Source: Stutzerimonas stutzeri (GTDB lineage Bacteria; Pseudomonadota; Gammaproteobacteria; Pseudomonadales; Pseudomonadaceae). Taken from it: a stretch of 64,000 bases of DNA. A program made the translations under genes and the position numbers. The notes under the pieces are model-generated. The model did no database searches. It was not told the origin of the DNA and saw nothing but the letters and a program-made list of their open reading frames with translations. Shown in pieces: positions 38,228 through 49,665 of the stretch (the first letter of the stretch is position 1; each line of letters starts with the position of its first letter). The stretch is taken from assembly GCF_019090095.1 (NCBI RefSeq), contig NZ_JAGQFP010000001.1, positions 1,957,001 to 2,021,000 on the forward strand, read 5' to 3'.

Positions 38228-39085
38228 ATGCGTCTGATCATCGTTAGCGGCCGTTCCGGGTCAGGCAAGAGCACGGCGCTCGACGTGCTCGAAGACAACG
38301 GTTTCTACTGCATCGACAACCTGCCCGCGGGCCTGCTGCCGGAGCTGGCGGAGCGCGCACTGCTCCACACCGAGCTGCTGCAGCCGCAGGTGGCCGTGTC
38401 CATCGATGCACGCAACCTGCCCAGCCAGCTCAAGCGCTTCCCTGAACTGCTCGAGGACGTTCGCGCCCGTTATATCCAGTGCGATGTCCTGTACCTCGAT
38501 GCGGCGGACGAGACGCTGCTCAAGCGCTTCTCGGAAACCCGCCGTCGGCACCCGCTGACCAACCAGAACCGCTCGTTGGCCGAAGCGATCCGCGACGAAG
38601 AACTGCTGCTGGCACCGATCATCGATCACGCCGACCTGAAGATCGACACGACGCACCTGAACCTCTATCAGCTGCGTGACACCTTGAAGCTGCGCCTGCT
38701 GAACCAACCAGAGCCCGGCACCGCCTTTCTCTTCGAATCCTTTGGCTTCAAGCGCGGCATGCCGGTAGACGCCGACCTGGTGTTCGACGTGCGCTGCCTG
38801 CCCAATCCGTACTGGAAGGCCGACCTGCGAGACTTTTCCGGGCTCGACCAGCCGGTGATCGACTACCTGGCGGCGCAGGCGGATGTCGAAGAGATGTTTC
38901 AGGACATTCTCGCCTACCTGAGCAAATGGCTCCCGCGCTTCGCCGCCAGTAATCGCGCCTACGTCACCGTAGCCATCGGCTGCACCGGTGGGCATCATCG
39001 CTCGGTTTACCTGGCCGAGCGGCTGGGCCAGGCGCTGCGCGAACCCTTGAAGAACGTCCAGGTTCGCCATCGCGACCTGGCTTAG
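38228..39085 (+). CDS. rapZ: RNase adapter / nucleotide-binding protein RapZ
   Basis: 285-residue protein with Walker [11 protein letters not shown] (about 6-15) and the C-terminal domain with [14 protein letters not shown]. In E. coli RapZ guides GlmZ to RNase E; in pseudomonads the target is not established. It lies between ptsN and npr in the rpoN locus. Confidence 0.95.
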   Translation: MRLIIVSGRSGSGKSTALDVLEDNGFYCIDNLPAGLLPELAERALLHTELLQPQVAVSIDARNLPSQLKRFPELLEDVRARYIQCDVLYLDAADETLLKRFSETRRRHPLTNQNRSLAEAIRDEELLLAPIIDHADLKIDTTHLNLYQLRDTLKLRLLNQPEPGTAFLFESFGFKRGMPVDADLVFDVRCLPNPYWKADLRDFSGLDQPVIDYLAAQADVEEMFQDILAYLSKWLPRFAASNRAYVTVAIGCTGGHHRSVYLAERLGQALREPLKNVQVRHRDLA

Positions 39086-39093
39086 GAATGCCC

Positions 39094-39366
39094 ATGCCTT
39101 CGTGCGAAGTTACCATCATCAACAAGCTGGGCCTGCACGCCCGTGCGGCCGCGAAATTCGTCGGGGTCGCCAACCGCTTCCCCTGTGACATTCGCGTCGG
39201 GCGTTGCCCTGCAAGCCTCATCGACGGCAAGAGCATCATGGCCGTCATGATGCTCGCCGCCAGCAAAGGAACCACCCTGCACCTGCACGCTCAGGGCGAA
39301 CAGGATCACGAGGCGCTTAGCGCGCTGATCGCCCTGATCGAGGACTACTTCGAAGAGGGGGAATAA
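39094..39366 (+). CDS. ptsO: Nitrogen PTS phosphocarrier NPr
   Basis: 90-residue HPr-like protein with the active histidine in NKLGLHARAAAKF (about residue 16) and GKSIMAVMML. The start at 39094 is preferred because AGGA lies 6 bp upstream; an ATG two codons earlier directly abuts the AGGA. It relays phosphate from PtsP to PtsN. Confidence 0.95.
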   Translation: MPSCEVTIINKLGLHARAAAKFVGVANRFPCDIRVGRCPASLIDGKSIMAVMMLAASKGTTLHLHAQGEQDHEALSALIALIEDYFEEGE

Positions 39367-39438
39367 AGGACGCCAAGGCAGCGCTCCGGCGGCGAAGTAA
39401 ACACCGCCGAGCCCATGCCTAACGCCCCCGCTACGCCG

Positions 39439-40785
39439 TTACTGCCCCGCCACCTTCATGCGCTCGATCAACACCGAGCCGGTATGGATGCTGCTGCGGG
39501 TCTCGACATCGCAGCCCACCGCCACGATCTGGCGGAACATGTCACGAAGGTTGCCAGCGATGGTGACCTCTTGTACGGGGAACTGAATCTCGCCGTTCTC
39601 CACCCAGAAGCCGCCGGCGCCACGCGAATAGTCACCGGTCACCAGGTTCAAGCCCTGCCCCATCAATTCGGTCACCAGCAGCCCGCGCCCCATGCGCCGT
39701 ATCAATGCCGCCTGGTCCTCGTCGCCGTGGGTCACGAAGAGATTGTGCACACCACCGGCATTGGCGGTACTGGGCATGCCCAACTTGCGTCCAGAGTAGG
39801 TACCGAGGACATAGGAAAGCAGCTTGCCGTTCTCCACGAACGGCTTGGCGTAGGTCGCCAGCCCGTCGCCGTCATAGGCTGAACTGGCCAGCCCGCGCGC
39901 CAGGTGCGGCCGCTCGTCCAGACTCAGCCACTCGGGGAACAGCGTCTGCCCCAGCGCGCCTTCAAGGTACGACGACTTGCGATAGAGGTTGCCGCCGGAG
40001 ATCGCCGCGAGGAAGTGACCGAACAAGCCGGTGGCCAACTCGGACGAGAACAGCACCGGAACATCGCAGGTCGGCACGGGCCGCGCACCCAGCCGGCGAA
40101 CGGCACGTTCGGCGGCACGCCTGCCAATCGATTCCGCGGAGGCCAGGTCACCGGCTACACGGCTGACGTCATAGTGATAATCGCGCTGCATTTGACCGTC
40201 CGCCTCGGCGATCATCACGCAGCTGAGGCTGTGGCGAGTGCTGCTATAGGCGCCGATGAAGCCATGGCTGTTGCCATAGCCACGACATCCCTGGTGCGTG
40301 CTTAGGCTGGTGCCATCAGCATTGCGGATGCGAGTATCGGTGTCGAAAGCCGCTGCCTCGCAGCTCAGCGCCAGCTCCACGGCCGCATCGGGTGAAATAT
40401 CCCACGGGTGGAAAAGGTCGAGATCGGGTACATCCCTGGCCATCAGCGCCGGATCGGCGAGTCCGGCGTATTCATCCTCGGAGGCATGTCGAGCGATCGC
40501 CAGCGCTGCCGCTACGGTCTCGCGAATCGCGTCCTCGCCGCTGCCGGTCGTACTGGCTGAGCCTTTGCGCTGGCCAACGTAGAGCGTGATACCGAAGCCC
40601 TGATCGCGGTTGAATTCAACCGTTTCCACTTCACGCTGGCGGACAGTGGTCGACAGGCCCTGCTCCATCGACACGGACACTTCGCAGGCGCTGGCACCCT
40701 GGCGGCTGGCCTCCTCTATGATTCTCGAGATTTTCTCGCGCAATCCGGGCAGCGCATTCGGCCCGATCCCCTCGACTTCACTCAT
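39439..40785 (-). CDS. pmbA: Metalloprotease PmbA/TldE
   Basis: 448-residue TldE subunit, lacking the HExxxH motif present in TldD. Together they form a heterodimeric protease that trims modified peptides such as microcins and the CcdA antitoxin. The start at MSEVEGIGPNALPGL fits the family; an ATG two codons earlier is possible. It is transcribed divergently from yjgA. Confidence 0.95.
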   Translation of the reverse strand: MSEVEGIGPNALPGLREKISRIIEEASRQGASACEVSVSMEQGLSTTVRQREVETVEFNRDQGFGITLYVGQRKGSASTTGSGEDAIRETVAAALAIARHASEDEYAGLADPALMARDVPDLDLFHPWDISPDAAVELALSCEAAAFDTDTRIRNADGTSLSTHQGCRGYGNSHGFIGAYSSTRHSLSCVMIAEADGQMQRDYHYDVSRVAGDLASAESIGRRAAERAVRRLGARPVPTCDVPVLFSSELATGLFGHFLAAISGGNLYRKSSYLEGALGQTLFPEWLSLDERPHLARGLASSAYDGDGLATYAKPFVENGKLLSYVLGTYSGRKLGMPSTANAGGVHNLFVTHGDEDQAALIRRMGRGLLVTELMGQGLNLVTGDYSRGAGGFWVENGEIQFPVQEVTIAGNLRDMFRQIVAVGCDVETRSSIHTGSVLIERMKVAGQ

Positions 40786-40888
40786 AAACACTCCAACTGA
40801 TTCGATCTTGCCGCAGCCCCTGATGCTCGACTGAGCTGCGCCGCGGGGCTGCTGTTATCATGGCGACGTTTCCAACTGGACCAGTCCC

Positions 40889-41410
40889 ATGTCTGATATT
40901 TCCGATCTCGACGGCTTCGAGGAAAAAAGCAAAACCCAGGTCAAGCGTGAGCTGCACGCCCTTCAGGAGCTGGGTGAGCGCCTCACCACGTTCAAGCCCG
41001 ACGTGCTAGACCGCCTCCCGCTCACCGACGCCCTGCGCGAGGCGCTGGCCGATGCGCCCAAGCACACCGCGCACATCGCTCGTAAACGGCACCTGCAGTA
41101 CATCGGCAAACTGATGCGCGACCAGGACACCGACGCCATCCTGGCACTGGTCGACCAGCTCGATGCGTCCACCCGCCAATACAACGAGCGCTTCCACGCG
41201 TTGGAGCGCTGGCGTGACCGCCTGATTGCCGGCAACGACGAGACCCTCGAAGCATTCGTCAACGAATATCCCGAGACCGACCGCCAGCACCTGCGCGGAC
41301 TGATCCGCCATGCCCAGCACGAAGCCGCGCATAACAAGCCTCCGGCCGCCAGCCGCAAGATATTCAAGTACATCCGCGGCCTGGACGAAACCCAGCGCGG
41401 GCTGCGCTAA
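40889..41410 (+). CDS. darP: Ribosome biogenesis factor YjgA/DarP
   Basis: 173-residue, highly charged helical DUF615 protein ([32 protein letters not shown]). In E. coli DarP aids late 50S assembly. It lies between pmbA and tldD, as in other pseudomonads. Confidence 0.93.
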   Translation: MSDISDLDGFEEKSKTQVKRELHALQELGERLTTFKPDVLDRLPLTDALREALADAPKHTAHIARKRHLQYIGKLMRDQDTDAILALVDQLDASTRQYNERFHALERWRDRLIAGNDETLEAFVNEYPETDRQHLRGLIRHAQHEAAHNKPPAASRKIFKYIRGLDETQRGLR

Positions 41411-41467
41411 CCCAGGCACCGCTGGATACCGGGCGCGCAGGGGTTGAGGGCTGCACGACGGCAGACC

Positions 41468-42910
41468 TCACGCCCCTGTCCCGCCAACCGTGATGCCGTC
41501 GATCTTCAGGGTTGGCTGGCCGACACCCACCGGGACGGACTGGCCATCCTTGCCGCAGGTACCGACACCGCTGTCCAGCGCCAGGTCGGTACCAACCATC
41601 GATACCTTGTTCATCACCTCCGGTCCGTTGCCTATCAAGGTGGCCCCTTTCACCGGCGCCGTGATACGGCCGTCCTCGACCAGGTAGGCTTCGCTGGTGG
41701 AAAACACGAACTTGCCGCTGGTGATGTCCACCTGCCCGCCGCCGAGACTGGCGCAATAGATGCCCTTCTTCACCGAGCGGATGATTTCTTCCGGATCGCT
41801 CTCCCCTGCCAGCATGTAGGTGTTGGTCATCCGCGGCATCGGCAGATGCGCATAGGACTCGCGCCGACCATTGCCGGTGGGTGCAACGCCCATCAACCTG
41901 GCGTTGAGCTTGTCCTGGATGTACCCCTTCAGGATCCCGTTCTCGATCAGCGTGGTGCACTGCGTCGGTGTCCCCTCGTCATCGACGCTCAGCGAGCCAC
42001 GGCGATTGACCAAGGTGCCGTCGTCGACGATGGTGCACAGCTTGGATGCCACCTGCTGGCCGATCCGGCCGCTGTAGGCCGAACTGCCCTTGCGATTGAA
42101 GTCACCCTCCAGGCCGTGGCCGACGGCCTCGTGCAACAGCACGCCGGACCAGCCAGATCCCAGTACCACCGGCAGGGTACCGGCCGGCGCCGCAACCGCC
42201 TCCAGGTTGACCAAGGCCTGACGCAGCGCCTCGCGCGCGTAGCCCATGGCGCGGTCTTCACTGAGAAAGTATTCGTAACCGGTGCGCCCACCGCCACCGT
42301 GACCGCCGCGCTCGCGACGGCCGTTCTGCTCGACGATGACACTGACGTTGAAGCGCACCAGCGGGCGGATGTCCGCGGCCATGCCGCCGTCCAGGCCGGC
42401 GACCAGCACGTGTTCCCAGACGCCGGCGAGGCTCACCGTGACCTGTTTGATGCGCGGATCGAGCGCGCGCGTGGCGACGTCGATACGCTTGAGCAGCTCG
42501 ACCTTTTCCGCCCGCCCCAGCCCATCGAGCGGGTTGTCAGCGCTGTACAGCGGGCCAAACGAAGCCTTCGACAACACTTGGACGCGTCCTTGCTGGCCGC
42601 TGCGAGCAATCGAGCGGGCGGCTTCGGCGGCTTGGCGCAGGGCATCGGCAGTGATTGCGTTGCTATAGGCGAATCCGGTTTTCTCACCGGACAAGGCGCG
42701 GACGCCCACGCCTTGCTCGAGATGGAAGCTGCCTTCCTTGACGATGCCATCTTCCAACACCCAGGACTCGGTGACCTGGTCCTGAAAATACAGGTCAGCC
42801 GCATCGATGCCGGGCCCGGCCAACTCGCCGAGCAATCCCGGCAGATCATCGAGGCCAAGCCCACCGGGTGACAGCAGGCGCTCGGTGACAGGTAACAGCA
42901 ATTGACTCAT
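41468..42910 (-). CDS. tldD: Metalloprotease TldD
   Basis: 480 residues with the zinc motif [11 protein letters not shown] (about residues 258-268), the catalytic subunit of TldD/TldE. Its long glycine-rich C-terminal half is complete. It is followed on the same strand by nothing within the gap to yjgA, and it lies 2 bp after the nitrilase-family gene. Confidence 0.96.
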   Translation of the reverse strand: MSQLLLPVTERLLSPGGLGLDDLPGLLGELAGPGIDAADLYFQDQVTESWVLEDGIVKEGSFHLEQGVGVRALSGEKTGFAYSNAITADALRQAAEAARSIARSGQQGRVQVLSKASFGPLYSADNPLDGLGRAEKVELLKRIDVATRALDPRIKQVTVSLAGVWEHVLVAGLDGGMAADIRPLVRFNVSVIVEQNGRRERGGHGGGGRTGYEYFLSEDRAMGYAREALRQALVNLEAVAAPAGTLPVVLGSGWSGVLLHEAVGHGLEGDFNRKGSSAYSGRIGQQVASKLCTIVDDGTLVNRRGSLSVDDEGTPTQCTTLIENGILKGYIQDKLNARLMGVAPTGNGRRESYAHLPMPRMTNTYMLAGESDPEEIIRSVKKGIYCASLGGGQVDITSGKFVFSTSEAYLVEDGRITAPVKGATLIGNGPEVMNKVSMVGTDLALDSGVGTCGKDGQSVPVGVGQPTLKIDGITVGGTGA

Positions 42911-42912
42911 AT

Positions 42913-43758
42913 CTACTCCAAAGTGCCCGATACAATACGCGGGGCGGTGAACCGACGGTGCATCAGAACCGGCATGCGTTGGCGCGCCGCCGCCTGTGCG
43001 GCCGAGTCCCGGTCGACCACCAGCGCTGCTTCGCCGGTTGGCTGAGCGGTCAACACCTGCCCCCAGAAATCAACGATAGACGAATGACCATGGGTCATCC
43101 GTCCGTTCGGGTGTTCGCCACCCTGCGCAGCGGCCAGCATATAGCATTGCGTCTCAAGGGCCCGCGCACGGATCAGTGTCTCCCAATGCGCCCGACCGGT
43201 GACCGCCGTAAAGGCCGAAGGGGCGCTGATCAACTCGGCACCGGCCAGACGCAACGCCGTGTAGAGTTCGGCGAAACGCAGGTCGTAGCAGACGGTCATG
43301 CCCAACCGTCCCACTGGCGTGTCGACCACCACCAGTTGTTCACCCGCCGCGTAGTCATCCGACTCCCGATAGCGTCCTCGCGCATCGCTGACGTCGGCGT
43401 CGAACAGATGCAGCTTGTCGTAACGGGCGACACGCTGCCCCTGATCGTCCACCAGCAGTGAGCAGGCCCGGACTTTAGCCCGTGGCTGGTCATCGGGCGG
43501 CAACGGAATGGTGCCGGCCACTATCCATAACCTGAGGTCGTTGGCGACCTGTTTCAACCAGGGCAGGATCGGACCGGCGCCCTCCGCCTCCGCCCGACCG
43601 AGAGCAGCCACATCGGACCGCCCCATGGCGGCGAAATTCTCGGGTAACACAGCGAGCCGGGCGCCCGCCTCGGCCGCTTGTTCGAGCAGTCGCCGGGCGG
43701 CGGCGAGGTTCGCCTGGATGTCGGTCTGGCTGACCATCTGAATGACGGCTAAGGTCAT
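42913..43758 (-). CDS. Carbon-nitrogen hydrolase (nitrilase superfamily)
   Basis: 281 residues with the Glu-Lys-Cys triad: E40 region [15 protein letters not shown] and TVCYDLRF. The family resemblance is to Nit1/YbeM-type omega-amidases and deaminated-glutathione amidases. It is translated just before tldD, in the yhdP-nitrilase-tldD run. The substrate cannot be fixed from sequence alone. Confidence 0.88.
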   Translation of the reverse strand: MTLAVIQMVSQTDIQANLAAARRLLEQAAEAGARLAVLPENFAAMGRSDVAALGRAEAEGAGPILPWLKQVANDLRLWIVAGTIPLPPDDQPRAKVRACSLLVDDQGQRVARYDKLHLFDADVSDARGRYRESDDYAAGEQLVVVDTPVGRLGMTVCYDLRFAELYTALRLAGAELISAPSAFTAVTGRAHWETLIRARALETQCYMLAAAQGGEHPNGRMTHGHSSIVDFWGQVLTAQPTGEAALVVDRDSAAQAAARQRMPVLMHRRFTAPRIVSGTLE

Positions 43759-43802
43759 GCTTGGCTACCTCTGGGGCACGCTGGCCACCGGCAGATTGAT
43801 GC

Positions 43803-46800
43803 TCAGTTGGGCTTCTCGAAGGGTTTGTCGAAGGTGATTTTTGGCGACTGCCAAGGTCCCTGGACCTTGTACTGCACGGTTGCGAAGCGAGCCACCTTGT
43901 CGCCCAGCAGCTTATCGACGACGAACAATGCGCCACCGATGGCCGGTGCGCCCACGATCAGCGCGGCCAACGGCAAGTTGTTGCTGACGGGCAGTGTCAC
44001 CAGCAGCTTGGCATCGATCTGGTCGTTTACCAGGTCCAGGCGGCCATTGAGTTCAAGATTGCTGGAAGGCCCCGCCACCGTCAGCGGTTGCGACGTCACG
44101 TACACGCCATCGGTTGCCTGCAGTTCGGCCTTGATCCGATCGTAGCTCAGCCCCTTGCTGAACAGATCGGAGAAATCCAGGCGCAAGCGTCGGCCGATGG
44201 AGTCGAAATTGAGCAGGCCGAAGACCCGCAGCGCCTGCGCCCCGCCATCCACTTCACGTAACTGACCCTTGCGCAGTCGGGCATCGAGCGTGCCGGACAG
44301 TCGGTTCAGGGCGAAGAACGCTGGCGAACCGGGCCAGCTGCCGTCGACGTCCAGGCGGAAATCCTGGCTGGAGGTCGAGGGCGCGAATCCCCAGGCCAGC
44401 AACACGTCAGCGACATTCGCGCCCTCCAGTCGGCCCTTGTACCAGCTGCGCGAAGCGCTCCAACCGCCATCGCCCCTAATCTTCAAGCCTTTGAGGTTCA
44501 GGTCGACATCGGAGAAGCCCACACCCTCGGCATTCGGCCGCATGGTGAACGACCCTGCGCCCAGCAGCTCGTCACCGCGCAGGACTTCAGCCACGGCGAT
44601 ATTCATCGCCGGAAGCTCCTTCGGATCGACAGCAGCCAGGGCGTCGCGAGGCGGAGCTTGCGTTTCGTCGGTGTTTGCGGCGGGCAAGCGCACGCGCGAC
44701 AGGTTCAGCACGATGGCTTCGCCGCTGGCATCCGGGAGCTCGACGGAGCCGGCCACTGTCGCGCTGTCCAGGCCGAGCGACCAACCGGCTGGAAGACGTC
44801 GCAGGTCGACACCCAGGTTGTCGATGCGAGTGCCGAAGCCTTCGAAGGTACCGATGTCCAGCTTGACCTGACGCACAAGCGAAGCGCCCGCCTCGTTCGC
44901 CGAGCGCTCGCCGTAGGTTTGCAGCAGCGCTTGCCATTCGCCCAGATCGAAGCGCGACACCCGGCCGCGCACGCTGAGGCCCGGCGCGCTGCGCAGGTTC
45001 GCCGCCGCGCCGCCCAGTACCAGCTCACCACTGCCCTCGGACCAACTGCCACTGGGCGCGACGAAGCTCAGCGCCGCCAATGCGCTATGCCTGACAGTCA
45101 ATTGCTGGCGCTCGCCGCCCAGGGTCATGCGCAGTGTCGTGTCGCGCCGCTCGTCAGCGGTTTTGCCAAACGGCGCCGGAAGGGCCAGTTCGGTCCCCAG
45201 CAAGGAGGAATCCACCTGCAAGTTGTTTTCGGCACGGCTGAGAAACAGCTTCATCCGCAGCGGCAGCGTTCCGGACGCCGGCAGCGGCTGTTCGATTTTT
45301 CGCCAGCTCAACAGCTGTTTCAGCGGCACGACCGCAGACGCCTCGATTCGCGAGGATGGCTCTCCCGCTGCCCCCAGCGCGACGGCGCTGCCCTGCACCG
45401 AACTGCCCAGGGCGCGCGCGTTGAATGCCTTGCTGCTAAATCCCCGTTCGCTGTCATAGCGGAACTCGCCGCCCAGCGCCTCGAGCTGCAGCTCTGCCTG
45501 CGGGATGAACAATGAGGCCTCGCGACTGGCAAAATCGGCGACCACCACGGGCCGCTCACCCTTGGCCAGCGGAATGTCCAGATGGAGGGTCCCGTTTAAC
45601 GGACCGTCGCCGCGCCAACCGGCGAACAGTTCGCCCGTACCGATCGGCGCCACCTGCATCAGGCTCAAGGCATCGCGCAGATGACCGTCTACCTGTCCTT
45701 CGATAGCCAGCCGCGGTGGCTGCCCGCCATGCCCGTGAGGGATCTCGGCAAGGACGTCATGCACCTGACTGTCGAGCATACGGGCCTCGGCCAGGCGCAC
45801 TCGCACGCCCGTGTGTTCGATCAGCACCTCGCCGCGCCCTTCGCGCAGTACCGGCCATCCGGGCTGAAAGGCAAGCTCGGCGTCCTTCACTTTGAAGTAA
45901 AGGCTCAAGCTGCGAGCGGCCGCCTCGGCATCTTTGCTCAGGGCACCCTGATATTCGAAATAGCCCTGCTCGACGCTACCGCCACGAATCGCCGCCAGCA
46001 GCCATTCGCTCAACGCCGGACTCAATGCAGGCGAGCGCGTCGGCAGATACTTCTCGGTAAAGCGCGCATCGCCATTGCTGAGCCCGACGCGCAGATCCAT
46101 GTAGTCCTCGGCAGCCGGATCGCGCATCAGGCGGATCAGGAAATCCCCTGCGATCTGCCCCTCCTCGCCCTCGACCTGCAGATAAGGCGCCGCGAGCGTG
46201 ACCGCCTGCTCATCCAGCGTCCAGCGCAGGCGGCCGCGGGCTCGATGGTACTCCCAGGGTTTGGGGAACAGCTCGGCCAGGTGAAGGGCGAAATCGCGGT
46301 TATCGAAACGCAGCTCCCCGCCGCCGAGGTTGCCCCGTACCGCACCGCTGACGTTGCGCACGGCGGGTATCCAGTGGTGTGCGGCGATGCCAACCGCATC
46401 GAGATTGGCGGCGAAGGTCAGCCGCTCCTCGGCGGGCAGGGACGGTTGGTAATCGACCTGCAGGTTGCGCAAGGTTCCGCTCGGCGCCAACCCCAGCAGG
46501 TAGTCGTCCGCCTGCTCCGGCAGCGGCAACATCGCATGAGCCAGCGCGGCGATGGGCGCTACGGCCAGACGATCGGCCTGCACACGCCAGCGGTCCTCGG
46601 CAATGTTCCGCTGAAGCAGCAGCCGGGTGTCCTGCCAGCGGGTTCCTTCGTAGGTGAAGGCCACGCCGTCGAGCTGCACCCGATAGCCATCGTCCGTACG
46701 ATCGAGGTAGGCGTTGACCGCCAGGTCTTCGATCGACACGAGGGCCTGCTGCTGGCGCCCCACCTGCAAAGATGGCGCATTCAGCCGAGCCACCGCACGC

Positions 46801-47606
46801 GCCAGGCCGCGCTCACGCCACTGGAGCCAGACCTCGCCCCCGGCGCGTAGCTGCGCGAGCGTCCAGTCACCAAGCAGACTCGTCGGCAGCCAGCTGGCCC
46901 AGTCGCTCTGCGGCAAGCTCAGATACAGCTCGGCCTCGCTGTTCTGCCAATCCGAGACCTGCAGCTTCGCCTGGGCACGCATGCTCAGCGGTTGGCCGTC
47001 GGGCAGCAGCACGCGCCCATCCAGGCGCAGACGCTCACCGGCAATACCGAGTGCCAGGTTGGCATAGGTCAGGGTCAATGGCGTTGAGGCCTGGGCCTGG
47101 AGCGTAATCTGGCTATCGCGCAGTTGCACCTGTTGGACCCGGCGCAGTTGCTCGAAGAGCTTCGCCAGATCGGGGGGAGGCTGATCGCTGCGCTCAGGTA
47201 GCCCTTCGACCTGCCACTTGCCATCAGCACTCTGCACGAGGCTCAGCTGCAGGCCGGAAAACGTCAGTGTCTTGAGCTGCAGCTGGCGGGACAGCACGCT
47301 GCCGAGGACTTCCGGCACCAGTGCCAGACGGTCCAGGCGTATCGCCGCATCGCCACTGCCGAGGATCACGTCGTGCGCCACTAGCCGGGGCGCAAATCCT
47401 TCCCAGTGGCCCTCCAGGCTACCGAGCTCGACCGGCATCTTCAGCAACGTGCGCGCCTGATCCTGGACCTCGACACGGTACTCGGCAACCAACGGCACCA
47501 ACTGCCGGCCGAGACTCACGTACAGCGCAAGCAGCATCAAGCCGATCGCGCCCAGCCAGAGACAGCGGCGCAAAAACACGAGCACCAGGGCCAGGAGCCG
47601 AGTCAT
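43803..47606 (-). CDS. yhdP: YhdP family AsmA-like phospholipid transport protein
   Basis: 1267-residue protein with an N-terminal membrane helix (about 12-35) and a very long beta-rich periplasmic part, including DUF3971 and the C-terminal AsmA-like region (SNLELNGRLDLVNDQIDAKL). YhdP, TamB and YdbH form bridges carrying phospholipids to the outer membrane. Length matches the family. It lies between rng and the nitrilase gene. Confidence 0.93.
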   Translation of the reverse strand: MTRLLALVLVFLRRCLWLGAIGLMLLALYVSLGRQLVPLVAEYRVEVQDQARTLLKMPVELGSLEGHWEGFAPRLVAHDVILGSGDAAIRLDRLALVPEVLGSVLSRQLQLKTLTFSGLQLSLVQSADGKWQVEGLPERSDQPPPDLAKLFEQLRRVQQVQLRDSQITLQAQASTPLTLTYANLALGIAGERLRLDGRVLLPDGQPLSMRAQAKLQVSDWQNSEAELYLSLPQSDWASWLPTSLLGDWTLAQLRAGGEVWLQWRERGLARAVARLNAPSLQVGRQQQALVSIEDLAVNAYLDRTDDGYRVQLDGVAFTYEGTRWQDTRLLLQRNIAEDRWRVQADRLAVAPIAALAHAMLPLPEQADDYLLGLAPSGTLRNLQVDYQPSLPAEERLTFAANLDAVGIAAHHWIPAVRNVSGAVRGNLGGGELRFDNRDFALHLAELFPKPWEYHRARGRLRWTLDEQAVTLAAPYLQVEGEEGQIAGDFLIRLMRDPAAEDYMDLRVGLSNGDARFTEKYLPTRSPALSPALSEWLLAAIRGGSVEQGYFEYQGALSKDAEAAARSLSLYFKVKDAELAFQPGWPVLREGRGEVLIEHTGVRVRLAEARMLDSQVHDVLAEIPHGHGGQPPRLAIEGQVDGHLRDALSLMQVAPIGTGELFAGWRGDGPLNGTLHLDIPLAKGERPVVVADFASREASLFIPQAELQLEALGGEFRYDSERGFSSKAFNARALGSSVQGSAVALGAAGEPSSRIEASAVVPLKQLLSWRKIEQPLPASGTLPLRMKLFLSRAENNLQVDSSLLGTELALPAPFGKTADERRDTTLRMTLGGERQQLTVRHSALAALSFVAPSGSWSEGSGELVLGGAAANLRSAPGLSVRGRVSRFDLGEWQALLQTYGERSANEAGASLVRQVKLDIGTFEGFGTRIDNLGVDLRRLPAGWSLGLDSATVAGSVELPDASGEAIVLNLSRVRLPAANTDETQAPPRDALAAVDPKELPAMNIAVAEVLRGDELLGAGSFTMRPNAEGVGFSDVDLNLKGLKIRGDGGWSASRSWYKGRLEGANVADVLLAWGFAPSTSSQDFRLDVDGSWPGSPAFFALNRLSGTLDARLRKGQLREVDGGAQALRVFGLLNFDSIGRRLRLDFSDLFSKGLSYDRIKAELQATDGVYVTSQPLTVAGPSSNLELNGRLDLVNDQIDAKLLVTLPVSNNLPLAALIVGAPAIGGALFVVDKLLGDKVARFATVQYKVQGPWQSPKITFDKPFEKPN

Positions 47607-47963
47607 AGCGGTGCGCTCCGCTCATCCGGGCCCGGATGGTCAGGTATGCGTCCAGGATTCGTTCCTGTCTCGCCGCGACCGCGACGGAGCCGGTTCTTGC
47701 GCGCGGACAGGCCGCGTCCGGCGGACTGGCGGCATTCACTCCATCCATGGAGATCGCACGAGTCGCGCCGCTCGGTCGTTTTCGAGCGGCAAGCACCACC
47801 GTATCGCAGGAAAACCGGCACGCTCCTACCGACTGCACGGCAGCGCTCGCCAAGCGGCGTTGCGGGACTCGGCGCGAAAACGACCATCACCTGCGTCCCG
47901 TGCCGTGTCTGGAGAGACTTGGCGCAGCACTGCGGCTCGCAGCGAAACGGCGGGAGACCTTAT
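47607..47963. other. Empty 357-bp region between rng and yhdP
   Basis: GC-rich sequence without a frame of coding character, repeat or clear terminator on either strand. Some short frames exist but match nothing recognised. It may be the yhdP leader; no function can be assigned. Confidence 0.4.
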
Positions 47964-49421
47964 TCAGAGCAGCACCACGTCATACTGTTCCTGGGAATAC
48001 ATGGTCTCGACCTGGAATTTGATCGAGCGGCCGATGAAGCTTTCCAGGTCGGCGACATTGCCGGACTCCTCGTCCAGCAAGCGGTCGATGACCTTCTGAT
48101 TCGCCAGCACCCGATATCCTTCCGGCTGGTAGGCGCGAGCCTCGCGCAGGATCTCGCGGAAAATTTCGTAGCAGACCGTCTCCGGGGTCTTCAGCTTGCC
48201 GCGCCCCTGGCAACAAAGGCAGGGCTCGCACAACACCTGCTCGAGACTTTCACGCGTGCGCTTGCGTGTCATCTGCACCAGCCCCAACTCGGTGATGCCG
48301 ATGATGTTGGTCTTGGCGTGATCACGCTCGAGCTGCTTTTCCAAGGTGCGCAAGACCTGCCGCCGATGCTCCTCGTCCTCCATATCGATGAAGTCGATGA
48401 TGATGATCCCGCCGATATTGCGCAGCCGCAGCTGGCGCGCGATGGCGGTCGCCGATTCGAGGTTGGTCTTGAAGATGGTTTCTTCGAGGGTGCGGTGCCC
48501 GACGAAAGCGCCGGTGTTAACGTCGATGGTGGTCATCGCCTCGGCCGGATCGATGATCAGATAGCCACCGGACTTGAGCATGACCTTGCGCTCGAGCGCC
48601 TTCTGGATCTCGTCCTCGACGCTATACAGATCGAAGATCGGCCGCTCACCCGGGTAGTGCTCCAGGTGCTCGCTCAGCTCCGGCATCAGTTCACCGACAA
48701 ACTGGCTGACCTTCTGATAATTCTCCCGCGAGTCGATGCGGATCTTTTCGATACGTGGATTGACCAGGTCGCGCAAGGTGCGCATGGCCAGCGACAGGTC
48801 TTCATAGATGATCGAGGGCGCACCTGCGGTCTTCATCTGCCCATCGATCTGCTCCCACAGGCGGCGCAGGTAGCGGATGTCCATGAGAATCTCGTCGCTA
48901 CCAGCCCCCTCGGCCGCGGTGCGCAGAATGAAGCCGCCGGCCTCCTTGATGCCTTCTGCAGCAATGCACTCGGCCACCACCTGCTTGAGCCTGTCGCGCT
49001 CGGCTTCGTCCTCGATTCGCAGCGATATGCCGACGTGGCTGGTCTTGGGCATGTACACCAGATAGCGCGACGGTATCGACAGCTGCGTGGTCAGCCGGGC
49101 GCCCTTGGTGCCGATCGGGTCCTTGGTGACCTGGACCACCAGCGCTTGACCTTCATGTACCAGCGCACTGATGGGTTCAACGGCGTTCCCTTCACGACTG
49201 GATATTTCCGAAGCGTGGATGAAGGCCGCACGCTCCAGGCCGATGTCGACGAAGGCCGCCTGCATGCCCGGCAGCACCCGCACCACCTTGCCCTTGTAGA
49301 TATTGCCAACGATGCCGCGGCGCTGGGTGCGCTCGACATGCACCTCCTGCAGGACACCGTTCTCCACCACCGCCACCCGCGACTCCATGGGGGTGATGTT
49401 CATCAGAATTTCTTCGCTCAT
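47964..49421 (-). CDS. rng: Ribonuclease G
   Basis: 485-residue RNase E/G family endonuclease. It has an S1 domain near the N-terminus (GNIYKGKVVRVLPGMQAAFVD) and the catalytic DNase I-like core with IIDFIDM (catalytic Asp). A zinc-link motif follows (CEPCLCCQGRG). It lacks the long C-terminal scaffold of RNase E. It processes 16S rRNA 5' ends and some mRNAs, and sits in the maf-rng-yhdP run. Confidence 0.97.
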   Translation of the reverse strand: MSEEILMNITPMESRVAVVENGVLQEVHVERTQRRGIVGNIYKGKVVRVLPGMQAAFVDIGLERAAFIHASEISSREGNAVEPISALVHEGQALVVQVTKDPIGTKGARLTTQLSIPSRYLVYMPKTSHVGISLRIEDEAERDRLKQVVAECIAAEGIKEAGGFILRTAAEGAGSDEILMDIRYLRRLWEQIDGQMKTAGAPSIIYEDLSLAMRTLRDLVNPRIEKIRIDSRENYQKVSQFVGELMPELSEHLEHYPGERPIFDLYSVEDEIQKALERKVMLKSGGYLIIDPAEAMTTIDVNTGAFVGHRTLEETIFKTNLESATAIARQLRLRNIGGIIIIDFIDMEDEEHRRQVLRTLEKQLERDHAKTNIIGITELGLVQMTRKRTRESLEQVLCEPCLCCQGRGKLKTPETVCYEIFREILREARAYQPEGYRVLANQKVIDRLLDEESGNVADLESFIGRSIKFQVETMYSQEQYDVVLL

Positions 49422-49665
49422 TGTTGTTCTCGGCTGATGGCGGAGGGGTTATGCCAGGCGGTGGAAAACTGCTTGCTTCGGCAATACGCCGCATAAACAG
49501 CCTGCATTGCCAGCCCGGTGGAAGGTTCATCCATGGCGTCCAAACTGCACCTCTCGACTGCTTTTGCCTCGTCCCGCCTGCCGCGCCTGTTCTCTACTGG
49601 CCTGACGGCAGCCAAACTGACTCGCTGTCTCGATTCTAACGGCATACGCCGCCAAGCCACAGGCT

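Noticed and set aside
39367..39438. Terminator between npr and pmbA
   Set aside because: CGGCGG / CCGCCG pair with a long loop, but there is no T run on either side. The evidence is too weak to list.
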